A stretch of 64,000 nucleotides of DNA from NCBI RefSeq assembly GCF_022539315.1, contig NC_066342.1:16881346-16945345 (forward strand), in the 5' to 3' direction. Positions within the stretch are counted from its first letter, which is position 1. Each line of letters begins with the position of its first letter. Below the pieces are notes generated by a model that had not been told where the DNA came from, did no database searches, and saw only the letters and a list, made by a program, of their open reading frames with translations. This document shows positions 13,243 to 25,015 of this stretch, piece after piece. A program made the position numbers and the translations under genes. The stretch is from Serinus canaria. Lineage: Eukaryota; Chordata; Aves; Passeriformes; Fringillidae.

Positions 13243-13256
13243 ATCCCCACTCTTAT
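13243..13256 (-). other. Polypurine tract next to the 3' LTR
   Basis: On the minus strand the sequence directly before the LTR is AAGAGTGGGGAT, a short purine-rich tract in the expected place for plus-strand priming. It resembles the tract before the 3' LTR at 52917. Confidence 0.6.
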
Positions 13257-13396
13257 TCTTTGTAAATCTTGAGCACTATTTCTTGTCTACTTGCATCTTC
13301 TGGACTATGCTGGCAAAATAAAATAGAGGATTACACAAGGAAGAAATATCAAGACATTTGAAAAATCCCAATTTCTTCCAATGCTTTCTCCACCAG

Positions 13397-13729
13397 CTAG
13401 GTTTTAGCATTGCCCTCTAATTTTTTTTTTTTTTGGACTGGTACCTGGGTTATTATATGCATTTTTTTTTTTCTTTGATTCCCCTTGCTTGTTTCTAGAA
13501 TGACTCCCCCGTGATCATCAATCTTCAACACTGATATATCAAGCTTTCCACAAACACCCCCCTCTTCAATCAATAAATAGTCCAAAGCCAACCTATTCTG
13601 GTACACTACAGTTTTTGTTTGGCTTTGCTGACTTGATATTAACTCTAATGCCTGGGCAACTTTATTTGCTATCATTTCTATAACTGCTTGGAATCTTGTT
13701 ATACTACTCAACATATAATTTGGGGTCAA
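13397..13729 (-). pseudogene. env transmembrane-subunit remnant
   Basis: This 110-codon frame contains the retroviral heptad/immunosuppressive-type region (YQNRLALDYLL) followed by EEGGVCGK, but the downstream paired cysteines seen in the family are missing. It ends in a lysine-rich run caused by a poly-T stretch. The membrane anchor is not present in frame. The same type of sequence occurs in the TM part of the + strand provirus (near 52300), so the two envs belong to one clade. Confidence 0.75.
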
Positions 13730-13791
13730 TACAGAGTTAAATTGCTGTGCCGGTTTTACTTTTTTTTTACTATTTGTTTTTGTTTTGTTTT

Positions 13792-14184
13792 TTATGAATC
13801 TTGAGCCGTATCTTTAAGATTAAATGTAAAACAAATCCATCTCTCTCCTTTTGGACATTCAATTCCAAATCTATTACCACTTTTTCCTAAGTTTCTGGTA
13901 ATCCAATAATTTTCTCCATTTTGCCTACAGTTTCTTAATTTGGATGGGTTATAACACTGGCTGTTGACATAGGCGTGTGTAATAAAAGAGGAACTTTGGT
14001 TTCTTTCTATGTGATGCTTTCGGTAGCATTTGTGATACGATCTTGCTGGTATCCTGAATGGGATAAGACAACAAATGAGTGCCAGAAACAGGAATAACAG
14101 AGGTCCAGTATGGCTTATACTCCCACCTCCCATGCCTGTGAGGTTGCAACCCACAGCAGGTGTGTTTGATCTTCTTGGTGGCAA
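13792..14184 (-). pseudogene. env surface-subunit remnant
   Basis: A 130-codon frame with a hydrophobic segment (LLFLFLALICCLIPF) and a cysteine-containing stretch with YWITRN. The env of the + strand provirus has YWVTRN at the matching place (near 51090). That similarity is the basis of the call. The SU frame is short and not continuous with the TM remnant. Confidence 0.55.
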
Positions 14185-14726
14185 AATACAGAGGCCAATC
14201 TGGTCTTGCCCTCTATTTCCCTGTCACTTTCTCTTAACTAATTTCCAGGCAAATTGTTTTTGACACCCCTTAACTGTAGTTTCCCACCGTTACTCAGGCA
14301 TCTCTTATTCAACAGGCACTAATAATTCCCATCCATAAAATAAAGTTATTACTTTAACACTTCTTGCAATAAGAGCATAAATTTTGTGAACTACAATACT
14401 AATTATTCCCACAATTCAAGCATTTACTTATAACCCAGCTAGCATGTCCAATATTGGGATAAATCAAATAAAGTTTACAGTATGATACTGATGGAAGTAG
14501 TACTTCCCCTTCTTCCCTGTACAAATCATGGGCTAAGATCAGAATACAAAAACAGTCTTGACCCCTCTGTCTGAAGTATTCCTCCCCAGGCAGATGTTTT
14601 ATTCAGGCAGTGCTCAGAACCCCTGATATAAGCATGTCCTCATTTATAATTCGGTGTTACTCTTTGTACATTTATTGGATCCTTTGGGTTTTCCCAAGCT
14701 ATTACCACTCAGTCCCCATTGGGAAG

Positions 14727-14927
14727 TCAGTTCGGTATCAGCCGGTTTAAATGTGATAGTCCATTCCTCAGGTTCCTTCTCAAGTCCTTTGATTCTGCTG
14801 GCATGAATTCACCCTCTTTCTGTGATTCTGATTGTTGCTTCAGTAGTACCTGGAAAGGAATTTTAACAGCATAATTATAAAAGAAAGACAATACTGCATT
14901 AAATTTTACCATTCGCTTTTCTTCCAA
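14727..14927 (-). pseudogene. Short frame in the env region, unassigned
   Basis: 66 codons, lying upstream of the env remnants in the sense direction. I see no motif that identifies it. It may be the env amino end or non-coding. Confidence 0.25.
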
Positions 14928-15227
14928 ACTTTCTGGGTTTAGCTAAAAGTTTCTCCACAGCAGCCTCTTCTTATATCCAGTTGTGCTAATAGCTGCAGAG
15001 GCAAATTCTTCTTTCTGTGAGTTACAGTTAGTTAAATAAGAAAGGCCAGACCAATTTTAACATGAGATGTATCACATCTATTTCTTTTTACTTTTTGGGC
15101 AACATTTAATTGTTTGAACCTTACAAACCCATTCTTCAGAAAAAAAAAAAAAAAACCAACTTCTTCTTTTTAACATCAAACAAAACAAACAAAAAAACCT
15201 TCTTACTTAAGAAAAACAAACCACTTT

Positions 15228-15730
15228 GTGAGGTTTGGAGAGTCAGCAATCTCTGCTTTGATTTTATCTTTTAGTGCTAGCCCCCTCCCCCTCTTCTCAC
15301 AGCCTTGCTGTCAATGCTGTTCTTCCCCCTTCCCCCACTGCTGCCACTTCGCTGCAGGGCCGGAGCAGGGGAGAACAGCCTGGGGCATGGGGACCCTGGC
15401 GGCATGCCTTGGGTCTCTTTTGCCCCCTTTCTCTCTCTCTCTTTCGACCCACTTACCGGGGCCGACGCTGCCATCCTAGACTCGGGACCCCAAAAGTCTG
15501 GGAGCCACCCCGGCAGTTCTGCCACTGAGCCAGCCCACTCCTGGCCGGCAAACCCTGTGTCATCTGCTCCCAGCACTGCCGCCGGGTCACCTCCATGGAT
15601 CGGTCCCTGCTGCAGCCCCCGAGACCCTGCCGCTCGTAGGGAGCAGTCAGACACCTCCCAACCTTGGTAACCCCAAAACTTGGCGTCCTCAGGTGCTCCT
15701 GACATTCTTTTTCTTTCTATAGTCAACTTA
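15228..15730. other. GC-rich block inside the defective provirus, origin unknown
   Basis: It is strikingly GC-rich between AT-rich viral sequence, with open frames on both strands (149 codons minus, 121 plus) but no retroviral motif. It lies where the integrase core and start of env would be expected. It may be captured or rearranged sequence, or a fragment of a GC-rich LTR. Confidence 0.4.
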
Positions 15731-16329
15731 TCCTCTTTTCCCTTCGAGGAGGGCCCGTTCTGCTAAACCCTTTCCAGACCCCGGTTCAGCATTGAATAAC
15801 CTCCTAACAACCACGTGTTAAGACACTTCCCTGCCTTTCATGCAAAAAACCCGCATTCACACTTCTGCTCTCTTCCAGCACCAAGATGCTATCATTCCAC
15901 ATTCCATCATCCCAGAGTTTGCTAACCACCCTCCTACTTTAACTTCTCCCTTTCTTCTCTTCTTTCTTTTTTTTTTTCTTTGATTCAACTCACCTCCGAT
16001 GGTACAAGGTGCACCCAACTAATTTACTTCCAAAAGTAAGCTTACAACTTTCTTTTACTAGGATTGCAATAGCTGTTATAACTTAAATACATACTGGCTG
16101 GCTGTGGCTTACTGGGTCTAACATCTTTGATATATAAGCTCCCTATGGGATCCTCCAAATATCCCTTTTATTTATTTATTAAAATGTCTGACCTCAGACC
16201 AAGTCAAAGGAGCATTTACAAACCCTGGTCCGCCCCCTCATATGGGAACCTCTCTTAATGGAAATAGAGCAATCCCGATATCCCATTATTTTTGGATTTT
16301 TATCTTCTCTAGCCTTCTCCTGTATTTTT

Positions 16330-16795
16330 AGAAAGAATCAGGAGAGGGCTTTATTTTAACTGAACTTTCAGTGTTTCGATAGGTGATTCCTTTAGAGAGT
16401 TCCCCTGACCAGCCAGAGCTGTGGTTACAAGGGAACAGAGCTCGGGGCAGGACGGGTGGGACTCGGCGCAGCACCGAGTCTCGGTCCTCCAAAGGCGGGG
16501 TCTGCAGGCGGGATCGCCCGCGAGGTGTTCCGGTGCAGACCGAGCTGGAGCGTGGATTGCCCTGCAGGGCCAATGGTGGCTGATCCGGCAGAGACAAAGC
16601 CGGCGAGGGAACCCGGCTGCAGCGGCGGTAGCCGACCAGAGTCAGGGCAGCCGGGGATGGGACAGACGGGGCCCACGGACTGTGCCGGAGCCGGCACAAG
16701 GGCTGGGGGGGGGGGTGGTGGTGCACCCGCGAACGAGTGGGGAAACAAACGGGAATGGATGAGGTAATCTTTTGTTCCCAGCCTTTTTCTTTCAT
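16330..16795. other. Second GC-rich block inside the defective provirus
   Basis: A second GC-rich stretch with long open frames on both strands (155 codons minus; 113, 107 and 103 in others), as low-complexity GC-rich DNA gives. It borders the truncated integrase remnant. No protein family recognised. Confidence 0.4.
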
Positions 16796-16929
16796 TACTC
16801 TTTAAAGATGTTATTTTCTTACAATCTTCCCCCCCAGCATGTGATATATTCCTTTTCTTCTGGATTAAACGGGTTTTTACAAATAAATCCAGAGCTTAAC
16901 GAAGCTAAACTTCTGCTTGGATACTTTGA

Positions 16930-17170
16930 AATGGTCGACGAGCTAACTCACGACCTTCTCATGTTGTTTTTCTCATCACCTTTTTATTTATCCTCTGGCA
17001 AATTGTACATTTTTCAGTTACTTGTTTTTCTACTCCAAAAATCCTAATGCACCCGTAGTTCCTTAAAAAAATCACACAAAGCCTGAGTATCCCACTGGGC
17101 TTTTTGATACATGTCTTTTACTGTTCCCTAGTAAGCATTTTAGTATCTAATTGTCTTCCATCAAGATTTT
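16930..17170 (-). pseudogene. Integrase zinc-binding-part remnant
   Basis: On the minus strand this reads a decayed integrase amino end, with an EKCTICQRINK segment that holds the two cysteines of the HHCC site. Several stops and frame changes interrupt it. The catalytic D,D,E core is absent downstream. Confidence 0.6.
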
Positions 17171-17289
17171 TCCATTTCCCCAATCTATTCATCACCTATC
17201 TTAATTCTTTTTTTTTGGTGGGTTTTTTTTTGGTGGGTTTTTTTTTTTTTTTTTTTTTTTTCTTCCTGAAACTTTGGAATTTCCAATTT

Positions 17290-17530
17290 TTCCTCATTTG
17301 GAGTTAATATTAACTCTTTCAGCACTATTTTCTGCTGCATCTTTAGCTTCTTGATTTGCCAAAATATTTCCTCCTATTTCTAGGGTCTTTAGCTTTTGGT
17401 GTCCCTTAATATGTACTATAGCTATCTCTCTTAGGTAATTTCTCTTAAGGTATGTGCTGCTCTAAAGGCATACCTTGAATCAATATAATTTTTTTTTTTG
17501 TGTTAGATATTCTAGTGCTCTTTTTAAAGT
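17290..17530 (-). pseudogene. RNase H carboxy-end remnant
   Basis: The minus strand encodes YIDSRYAFRAAHTLRE and, after a stop and shift, IVHIKGHQ and GGNILANQEAKDAA. These are the conserved RNase H helix and the GHQ...N.LAD.AAK motif of gamma-like pol. The polymerase upstream in the sense direction is not found. Confidence 0.75.
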
Positions 17531-18419
17531 ATATAATTCACAAGTCTTGAGCCTTCTAGTTTAAGGTTAATTGGTTAATTTCCCCTTTTTCTATAGTTTG
17601 CATGTTTCTCTCATCAACTTCTGCATACCCTGTATTTTGCAAGGAGTTGTATTTCTGTTTGCTAACCTAACTCCCAAAGGCCTAGCTTGAGGTATCTCTT
17701 CTAGTATGCTTTTAGTCCCCTTTTTCCTCTATCCAACTTATTGGTTTTCTGTTCCATTTTCAAGATCTTATCTATTCATCCCCTGCCTCTGTTTCTCACT
17801 TTCACTAACAGCTTAATTACCACTTTTCTTTTAATCACTTACTCCCAAAACAAACCTTTTTCCCACACTACTTTTCAATACAATACACGTCCCTCCAAGG
17901 AGGGTAAAATGCACAATCCACATTTCCCATACTTTCATCCATCCACATTCACTCACTTTTATTTCTCATTCACCTTCACACATTCCTTCACACCCTCAAG
18001 ACACAAAGTGGATTCTTATCACCAAAAATTCACGGGTCCCTGTGCCCCCCCCTTCACCTTGGGTTTGGCCTCCAGGTCTCAGTATCTCCGGGCCTCCTGA
18101 AAGGGCCCTGACTCCGGTTGCCTCGGGTTCCTGTTCACCTGTGAGGCTGTCTGCGTGTCACTCACACTCTTCAGCTACGTCTCCCATACACGCTGGAAGA
18201 CCAATAGCCTGGTTTGCAGGTCACACATGCCCTTCGGCCACAGAGTCCCCACCTGCACGAGGACACTAGCCTGGTTTGCGGGTCAACTGCCCCCCCCCTT
18301 CCCACCCGCCTGGGAAGTTGAGGCTTTGTGTGTGACTCACTCTCACACACACAACAAGACAACAATAAGTTACCTTTTACTTTCACATCACCTATTACAA
18401 GTTTAGGTGCTTCTGGCCA

Positions 18420-18790
18420 GTCCCAGTGCCATTGGATATCCCTTCATCCAGCTGTGTTGTCCAACCCCAGATCCTGTTGGGTATTTTCCCTCAATCCAGC
18501 TGTGTTGTTCAACCCCAGATGCTCTCCGGCATTTTCTGTCCCTTAACCCAGCGGTGTGGTACAACTACAGATGCTAGGCATTTATTTTGGCTGTGTTGTC
18601 CAACCTCGGATGTTCTTAGGGCAGTTTTTTTATCCCTCAATCGAGCTGTGTTGTCCAACCCTGGATGCTGTCGGGCAAAATTTTCATCCCTCAGTCTAGC
18701 TGTGTTGTCTAACCCTGGATGCTCTTGGGTATATCCTCACTCCGGCAGAATTCTGCTCAACCCTGCTCTTGGATGCTATTGGAATTCAAA
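18420..18790 (-). repeat. Imperfect tandem repeat (about 45-70 bp units) in the provirus leader
   Basis: The core AGCTGTGTTGTCCAACCC is repeated with small changes about six times, at roughly 18448, 18498, 18548 (weaker), 18588, 18643 and 18698. The spacer often contains ATCCCTCA and a CTCTTGGG-like piece. It lies 0.6-0.9 kb inside the 5' LTR, in the leader where a packaging signal and gag start would be expected. Confidence 0.8.
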
Positions 18791-19328
18791 TCCCTCAACC
18801 CCGCAGGTTTTTAGGGGCCCCTCCTGTCCCGTTTCCTAGTGGATTGGGCTAGGAAACCTTGCTCCCTACTTCCGAGGGGTCCAACCCCTCCCTGAGACCC
18901 AGTCCCAGTTACCCCGGGGGATTCTTTCACTCCTCTTATCACTCACTTCGTCTCTTTACTGGCCGCTTTTCTCGCGAAGAGTCAGAAACGCAGCATGGGA
19001 GACTCTGCACTCACTTGGCAGGTCTGGGACAACCAGCCCGCCTCTCATTCACACACATTCATCTCCCCCACTGCCCCCCCGAGAAATACTTACCAATACC
19101 TTTTCCTTCCCGGGTTCGGGTTCTTCGTGCGCACTTAGTCTTAGGGGGCCAATTACCGCGGGTTTAGGGAGCCTTTTTCCCTTCTCTTTGTTTTATTGCC
19201 TCCTTTTGTCCACCGATCGTAACCTGCGTCTGTCGGTCACTCCAGGGGAAACAGAGCGAGGCTGCCAAATGGGGCAGGGCGCGCCTCCCCACTCTGACTC
19301 TCCCAAAGCACCACCAGCGAGGCGTGTG

Positions 19329-19346
19329 AACCATCCTCTGCTACCA
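19329..19346 (-). other. Primer binding site, complementary to initiator tRNA-Met
   Basis: The minus strand reads TGGTAGCAGAGGATGGTT, two bases after the 5' LTR. This equals the complement of the 3' end of vertebrate initiator tRNA-Met including CCA, 18 bases without mismatch by recall of that tRNA. It fixes the orientation of the provirus. Confidence 0.85.
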
Positions 19347-19348
19347 AT

Positions 19349-19966
19349 TGTGAAAAACACCAATCACTTGTTTTTTAAATTTTAAAATATTTAATAGTAA
19401 TAAAATAGTTATAAAAATAGTAATACAATTAGAGTAATAATAATTTAGACAATTTGAATTAAGACAATATGAGACAATAAAAACAAAGAGTTACGGACGT
19501 CCGTCCGGGTACCTTTTTCTGGGCAGCACAAGCTCGAAAAAGGACACCCGTTAACAAAGGATTAACCCTTAAAAACAACAGCCTGTTGCATATTCATACA
19601 CTTCATGCATGATGCATAAATTCCATTCAAACACAGGATTCAGCCTGGTCATCGTCAACTTCTTCCTCCTAATCCTAACAGCGCCTTCAAGGCGGGAAGA
19701 AGTTCATTTCTTCTGATAAGGGAGCAATAAATTCTTTTTCTCTGAAAGATTTAGGTGTCCTGTGGCTGCTATCTCGCTGCAAATCCTTTCTTTAAAAAAA
19801 AAGTATCCTACATAGCATAGTTTCTATTTTAACAATTTTTATAACCTAAAACTATATTTAACACACTACTGAAGAGAATTAATACAGCGTTACTTTCTAA
19901 CACAACACATATAATATTCATTTCAATATTTGCGAAAAGCCAATCATAAAATACGCATTTTTCACA
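19349..19966 (-). repeat. 5' LTR of the defective provirus
   Basis: 618 bp, same ends as the partner. The right edge abuts the CTTC duplication at 19967. Confidence 0.92.
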
Positions 19967-20744
19967 CTTCATTTTTTTTTTTCTTATTTGAGAGAGGATT
20001 GATGTTTATAGGTTCCATCTATGCACTAAAAGACATAATATATCGCTTAGGGCCTGTGGAGGGCTATGTGATCTCTGCCGGGCAGTGGTTAGAGCTGTTT
20101 ATGGTGGAAGATTCTATGGGGCCAGGCTGGGGGGAAGCTAGGATCTCAGCAGCCAGGCTAGGACTTAGCAGTAGCACACTGCGGGCTGATGGCTTCCCCT
20201 ACCTTTGCCTGGTATTTTCTAGTGAAACTCAGTAGTGGCAGAATTTCAGCTGAGCTGTGGGTTGGCCTGGCCGCGCTGGGCAGGGGCGGCGGGGGGGGGG
20301 GGGGGAAATGCGGACCGGGAGCTGCTCCCGGGACCTGGTGGGCCCCCGACTTGGCCTGGGCCAGCGCCAGGCTTTAGCATCGGCAAGATGTTAGCAGACG
20401 CGGCCTGGCCCAGCATCAGCTGGGGCCCCACGGCCTCCCCTCCCCCCCGCCCAGCCTCAGCTGGGGCCCGGCCTGGCCCATCCAGGCTGCGTGGGCCGCG
20501 ACAGAGCGGGGCCAGTCTTACTGGCACCCAGTTATCTCTTCAGGGTCAGAAGCAAGAGAGCGATTCTCGGGCTTTGTTCATCTTTAAATGTGTATATCAC
20601 AGAGGCGGATTCAGCTCTTTTAGGTGGTTTAAAAGGTTGCTAATATTCAAAAGTAGTCAATGGTTTTGTCAGGCATAGAGGAAGTTCTTAGTAGCTCCTC
20701 ATAGAGAATAACTTTTGTAGCTGACGTTTTTCCTTCTTTACTAC

Positions 20745-21898
20745 TGTGAAAAACATGTTCACTCTCCTGTGAAAATTTAAAAAGTTTAATAAAGGATACT
20801 AGGAGACAAGGACCATAGAACAAAGGTTATTATGGCCGGGTGCATCTTGGCATTCAGCCAAGGCCACATTGCATCAGCCTGTTGCATATTCATAGACCCT
20901 ATGCATAGTAAATTTTTTCCCCAAACTAGTTTACATTTTCCAGGAACTATTTTACATGGCCCCTGCTTGGGTCTGCCTGTTCAGAGCATGCGTGTTTCTT
21001 GGCTGTGGTTTTGGCTCCTTCTCTTTATCACTTCCAGTTTGGGCCTTGGTTCATAATTTCTGTTATAAATTATCAATTCTGCAGCCAAATTTATAAAAAA
21101 TATTTTATAAATTTATTAGATCGACAACCAAAAAAATAAAATATTATAAAACTGCCACAGCCAAGACAGCGTCAACCCCGGACTTTGACGCTGGGTGAAC
21201 TTGGGTCAGACCAATGTAGTGTCAGCGTCTCCCCAGAGTGTCACACCAACTGCTCCAGGTAGCCAGCTTATATACAGTTTATTCCGCCTGGAGCAGAAAT
21301 TACCTAAGATTTCTGTAAGTTCCTACATATGTATAATGGGAACTATATCAGTCCATAGGTTTGGATGGCTGTCTGGGCTCCTTGAAATGGTCTTCCTTTC
21401 AGCTGTAGCCAGGACCTCGCCCGTTTTTTGATGTAATCTCTCCCAGGTGTTGTTCGGTGAATGTTCTGGACATTCTTGGGAAATGGTCGCTGATCACCCA
21501 GGAAAGACTCATTCACTCGTTAATGGTCATGATTTTATCTGGGAAATCTTTTGGAAATGAAAAGCCCTGCTTCTGGCCATGGGGGTCAGAGGCATGGTTG
21601 GATCTTTATAATTTTTATACAATTTCCAAAGCATGAATTATCTGCATCATATACTACACTTTCTTCAGATGGTGAGTGCTGATAGTTGGCATATCTGTAG
21701 CAGGTGTCCTCATCCTATGTTCATTGGATGTTATCCCATCCAAGCAGGCATTTTAACACAAGCATAGCTATTTCACCACTATGTCTAAGCTTAATTAATA
21801 ACAGAAATAAAAACTATATCAAAGTTACTTTAACACTACACATATAAATCCATTTTAATATTTGTGAAAAGTCAGTATTATAATATGTACCTATAACA
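20745..21898 (-). mobile_element. LTR related to the 12627 family, TSD ctac, interrupted
   Basis: It starts TGTGAAAAACATG and ends CCTATAACA, with CTAC at 20741-20744 and 21899-21902. Internal blocks (CCTGTTGCATATTCATA; ATATTTGTGAAAAG) match the 12627-type LTR, but the middle differs, so it is a sister subfamily. The solo LTR 21061-21658 is inserted in it. Confidence 0.85.
21061..21658 (-). mobile_element. Solo LTR of the outer (36298-53543) provirus family
   Basis: Reverse-complemented, it aligns end to end with the 627-bp LTRs at 36298-36924 and 52917-53543, with a few small deletions. Flanks ATTTC (21056-21060) and CTTTC (21659-21663) match at four of five bases. It sits inside the LTR 20745-21898, four layers deep counting the outermost LTR and any host intron. 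Confidence 0.88.
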
Positions 21899-22088
21899 CT
21901 ACAAATCAATTAATGCAAAACCAGCACAGCTTGCTTTAGCAAGTAAAAGACTGTTGCAGTACAGTTGAAGGAGTGGGGTTGTGTGTGCTGTAACACAGAA
22001 ATAGAACTTTGTGTACAAACTTGATTTTTAGATGGCTGAAGAGTAGTTATATGGCCACAAGAATTAGAGTTTGCAAACAACTAAATAA

Positions 22089-22241
<153 letters not shown>

Positions 22242-22371
22242 TAAAAGGGGAAAATGCTTTTCTCTATAGAAGTATAAAATATATAAAACATAATTTCCTT
22301 GACAGTAACATGTTAAACATGCCTGTAAATTATCTATAGGTGCTTAATTGAGCTTTAGGAACTTCAACTAG

Positions 22372-22698
<327 letters not shown>

Positions 22699-23491
22699 TA
22701 GCTGCAGTGAAATTCAGTGCACTCTTACTGTCTGCAAGCATATTATAAAATGCTGAAGAAATGAGACACTTAAATCTTATTTATAGCTCAAATCCAACAA
22801 TGAATATAACAGAATAAAGCAGAGGCCCCTGTTTCTCAGCATATCTTGCAGCTGGTCCAGGACTAGAAAGTTTTAGCCAGACTTGATTTCTTGGTAGTTT
22901 ACTACTTGCTGTGGCTACCATAATTTGGCATACCTGGTTCATTAAAGCTAGATAGAGTTACTCTGAGAAAGTTAGGTTTTAAAAGAAGGTATGTCTATTT
23001 TGACACTTTTAATGGAAACATAAACAATACGGAGAGGGACTTGAGGGCAGACATCTTGCTACTGCTTTGTTCCCTCACAGGTGTGGTGAAGGTATTATTT
23101 CTTGCATGGGCTTTTTGATAGCTAAGAGGCATTTATACAGCATTTGTAAGGAAATATAATTTCTGTGTGTGTAGAACAGTGTAGCAAACAGGACTGGCAT
23201 GATCAGTAAGCTAGATACACCAATTTCATATTCTGTCCTTAGATTTGTAAGAGAACCTGAACACTTTTTCTCCCTAAAACTATGTGAGAAAAGTAGAGGA
23301 GGGACCTAAGTATCTGGTGTTTGGGAAAGGTGCTGCTGCTGCTGCTACAGGGTAAGAATTGGGAGCAGAAGACAGGCTTTTTGATACTGGGACTGATGAC
23401 TTTTTAGCATTTATATTTTTCAGATCCTGTACTGCATTAGTGTATAACTCTGAACTTCATATGGAGTGTTAGTGAGCTCTCTTCACATTTT

Positions 23492-23820
23492 TGTCAGACA
23501 AAACAATCCTTCCAGGCCTGAGAACCAAGGACACCCTCTGCCTCAGGCCCCAAAAAGTATAAACAAAAGTTAATGGGGGGGAAAGCAAACCGGAGCAATA
23601 TGATTTCATTACCTAAAGCTATAATTGGAGAATTAACCTCTGATATGCAAATAGACCAAACATATCTGTCTGAAAAACTCATGACCATCATCCATCTTGG
23701 GTGTAGTCTCTGCAAGGCTTTTGCACTGCCCAAAGTGAATCTATTGAAGGCCTTTAATAAATACCCACTTTCTTCTAACTCTGTCTAGCCTCTGTTCTAG
23801 GTAGCCACTGCAAGGCATCA
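23492..23820 (+). mobile_element. Probable solo LTR in BTF3 intron
   Basis: It runs TGTCAGACAAAAC to CAAGGCATCA, with a polyadenylation block (TTTAATAAATACCC at 23753) and a T-rich region with CTCTGTCTAGCC after it, an arrangement common in avian LTRs. No clear TSD was found, so the ends are tentative. Confidence 0.6.
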
Positions 23821-24164
23821 GGACCATGTTTCATGTCCTGCATGTAGGGTTTTCCTACTTACTTTCTGCTTCTTGTGGCAGTTATGAACTTGATTGTTAC
23901 GGTTTTTCTTTCTGTGCTTTGCTGCCAGCAAAGATAGAGTCTATTCCTAAAGCTGATGATGCTTCTCTCAACTTCCCACTGAAAAAAATTCTGCTAGAAG
24001 TAGTGTTCAGGAGGTGAGGTAAACTGCTTTCCCAATGAAGCTCAGGTCCCTCCTTCCTAGTGTCAGCTGTGTGGTTTCCTTCTGGTAGAAATGGGGCTTG
24101 AAAGAAAGAAAACTTGAAGGATTTAAAATGAAAGGTGAGACAACTATTTATTTAAGGGAGGGGC

Positions 24165-24462
24165 TATTTATCAGGGAACATATAATATGACAAGGGGTAA
24201 CAATTTTAAACTGACAGAGAGCAAGTTGAGATTACGTATTAGGAAGAAATCCTTTATTCAGATGGAGGTGATGCACTGGCATGGGTTGCCCAGAGAAGCT
24301 GTGGCTGCCCTATCCCTGGAAGCGTTCAAGGTGAGGTTGGACAGGGCTTGGAGCAACCTGGTCTAGTGGAAGGTATCCCTGTTCATGTCAAAGGGGTCGA
24401 ACATGGTGGTCTTTAAGATCCATTCCAACCTAAACTATTCTGTGTTTCTATGATTCATGTCA
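24165..24462 (+). mobile_element. CR1 3'-end fragment
   Basis: It contains the CR1 3' blocks GGAAGAAAT, TGGGTTGCCCAGAGAAGCTG, CCCTGGAAG.GTTCAAGG and CTGTG.TTCTATGATTC. Truncated at its 5' side, as most CR1 copies are. Confidence 0.9.
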
Positions 24463-25015
24463 ATTCTTCCCTGTTGTTTTGGATGCCAACTGTCCCAGGG
24501 ACAAACGCTTGTAACTGATGCCTCAAATCAATGTGCCTGCCACTCTTCTGCTACAATTGTTTTTTTTTTTCACTTCATCACATTTTTATATGTGGAATAA
24601 TACTGTTCCAAATCGTAGCTTTGCTATAGTTATGATAAAATTGTACTTTTGTCTGGGAAAGAGTGGAGCTGTGTTTGATGACAAGCATGTTTGTCATGGT
24701 ATAAGTCATTGCTGCTGGGAAAGAATGGAGAAACTTGTTCAAGTCATATAACTCCTGTGGTTTGAATTAAGGCAGCAATCTGATATAAACATGACATAAA
24801 TAGCTCCCAGCTCTTTTATCTCCGAGGGCAGTTTCCCAAGGAATCCCACGCAATAGTGCTCTAAATGGCTGAAAGTTTGCCCCTATGAGGTTTAGGGTCC
24901 TTACTACTGTTTTACCCATCCAGTACCCCTCAAAATTGAGAATTCTATCCAGGCATTATGGCTGCAGCCCAGGCTGCCTCCAATCTTGACCTCTCCAATA
25001 AGTTAGAGAGACTTT

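Larger units (their letters stand above)
12627..19966 (-). mobile_element. Complete but coding-defective provirus, 7340 bp, TSD cttc
   Basis: Two near-identical LTRs (12627-13242 and 19349-19966) flank 6.1 kb. CTTC at 12623-12626 is repeated at 19967-19970; 4-bp duplications are usual for gamma-like (class I) elements. On the minus strand the order is 5' LTR, primer site, leader with a tandem repeat, a small pol remnant (RNase H then the integrase zinc part), two GC-rich blocks, env remnants, purine tract, 3' LTR. I found no gag, protease, polymerase core or integrase core. The LTRs differ by about 6 substitutions and 2 small indels, so insertion is recent relative to the state of the coding region. 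Confidence 0.92.
10062..21908 (-). mobile_element. Long LTR (about 1.6 kb) split into several pieces by later insertions
   Basis: Pieces at 10062-10623, 11265-11368, 12444-12626, 19971-20744 and 21903-21908 align in order with the LTR at 54046-56958. Shared blocks include GCAAAGCAGGCTCAAA, an AACTTTA polyadenylation block, CAGTTATCTCATGGCTTTTAA, the GC-rich part, and TTTTGTCAGGCA near the right end. The gaps are exactly the elements at 10624-11260, 11369-12438, 12627-19966 and 20745-21898, each with its own TSD. I found no matching TSD for the outer LTR (GCTTA on the left, ATTAA on the right). Confidence 0.8.

Noticed and set aside
18420..18790. CRISPR-like array
   Set aside because: Units are imperfect and of uneven length, and spacers are not unique; it is a minisatellite in a vertebrate ERV.
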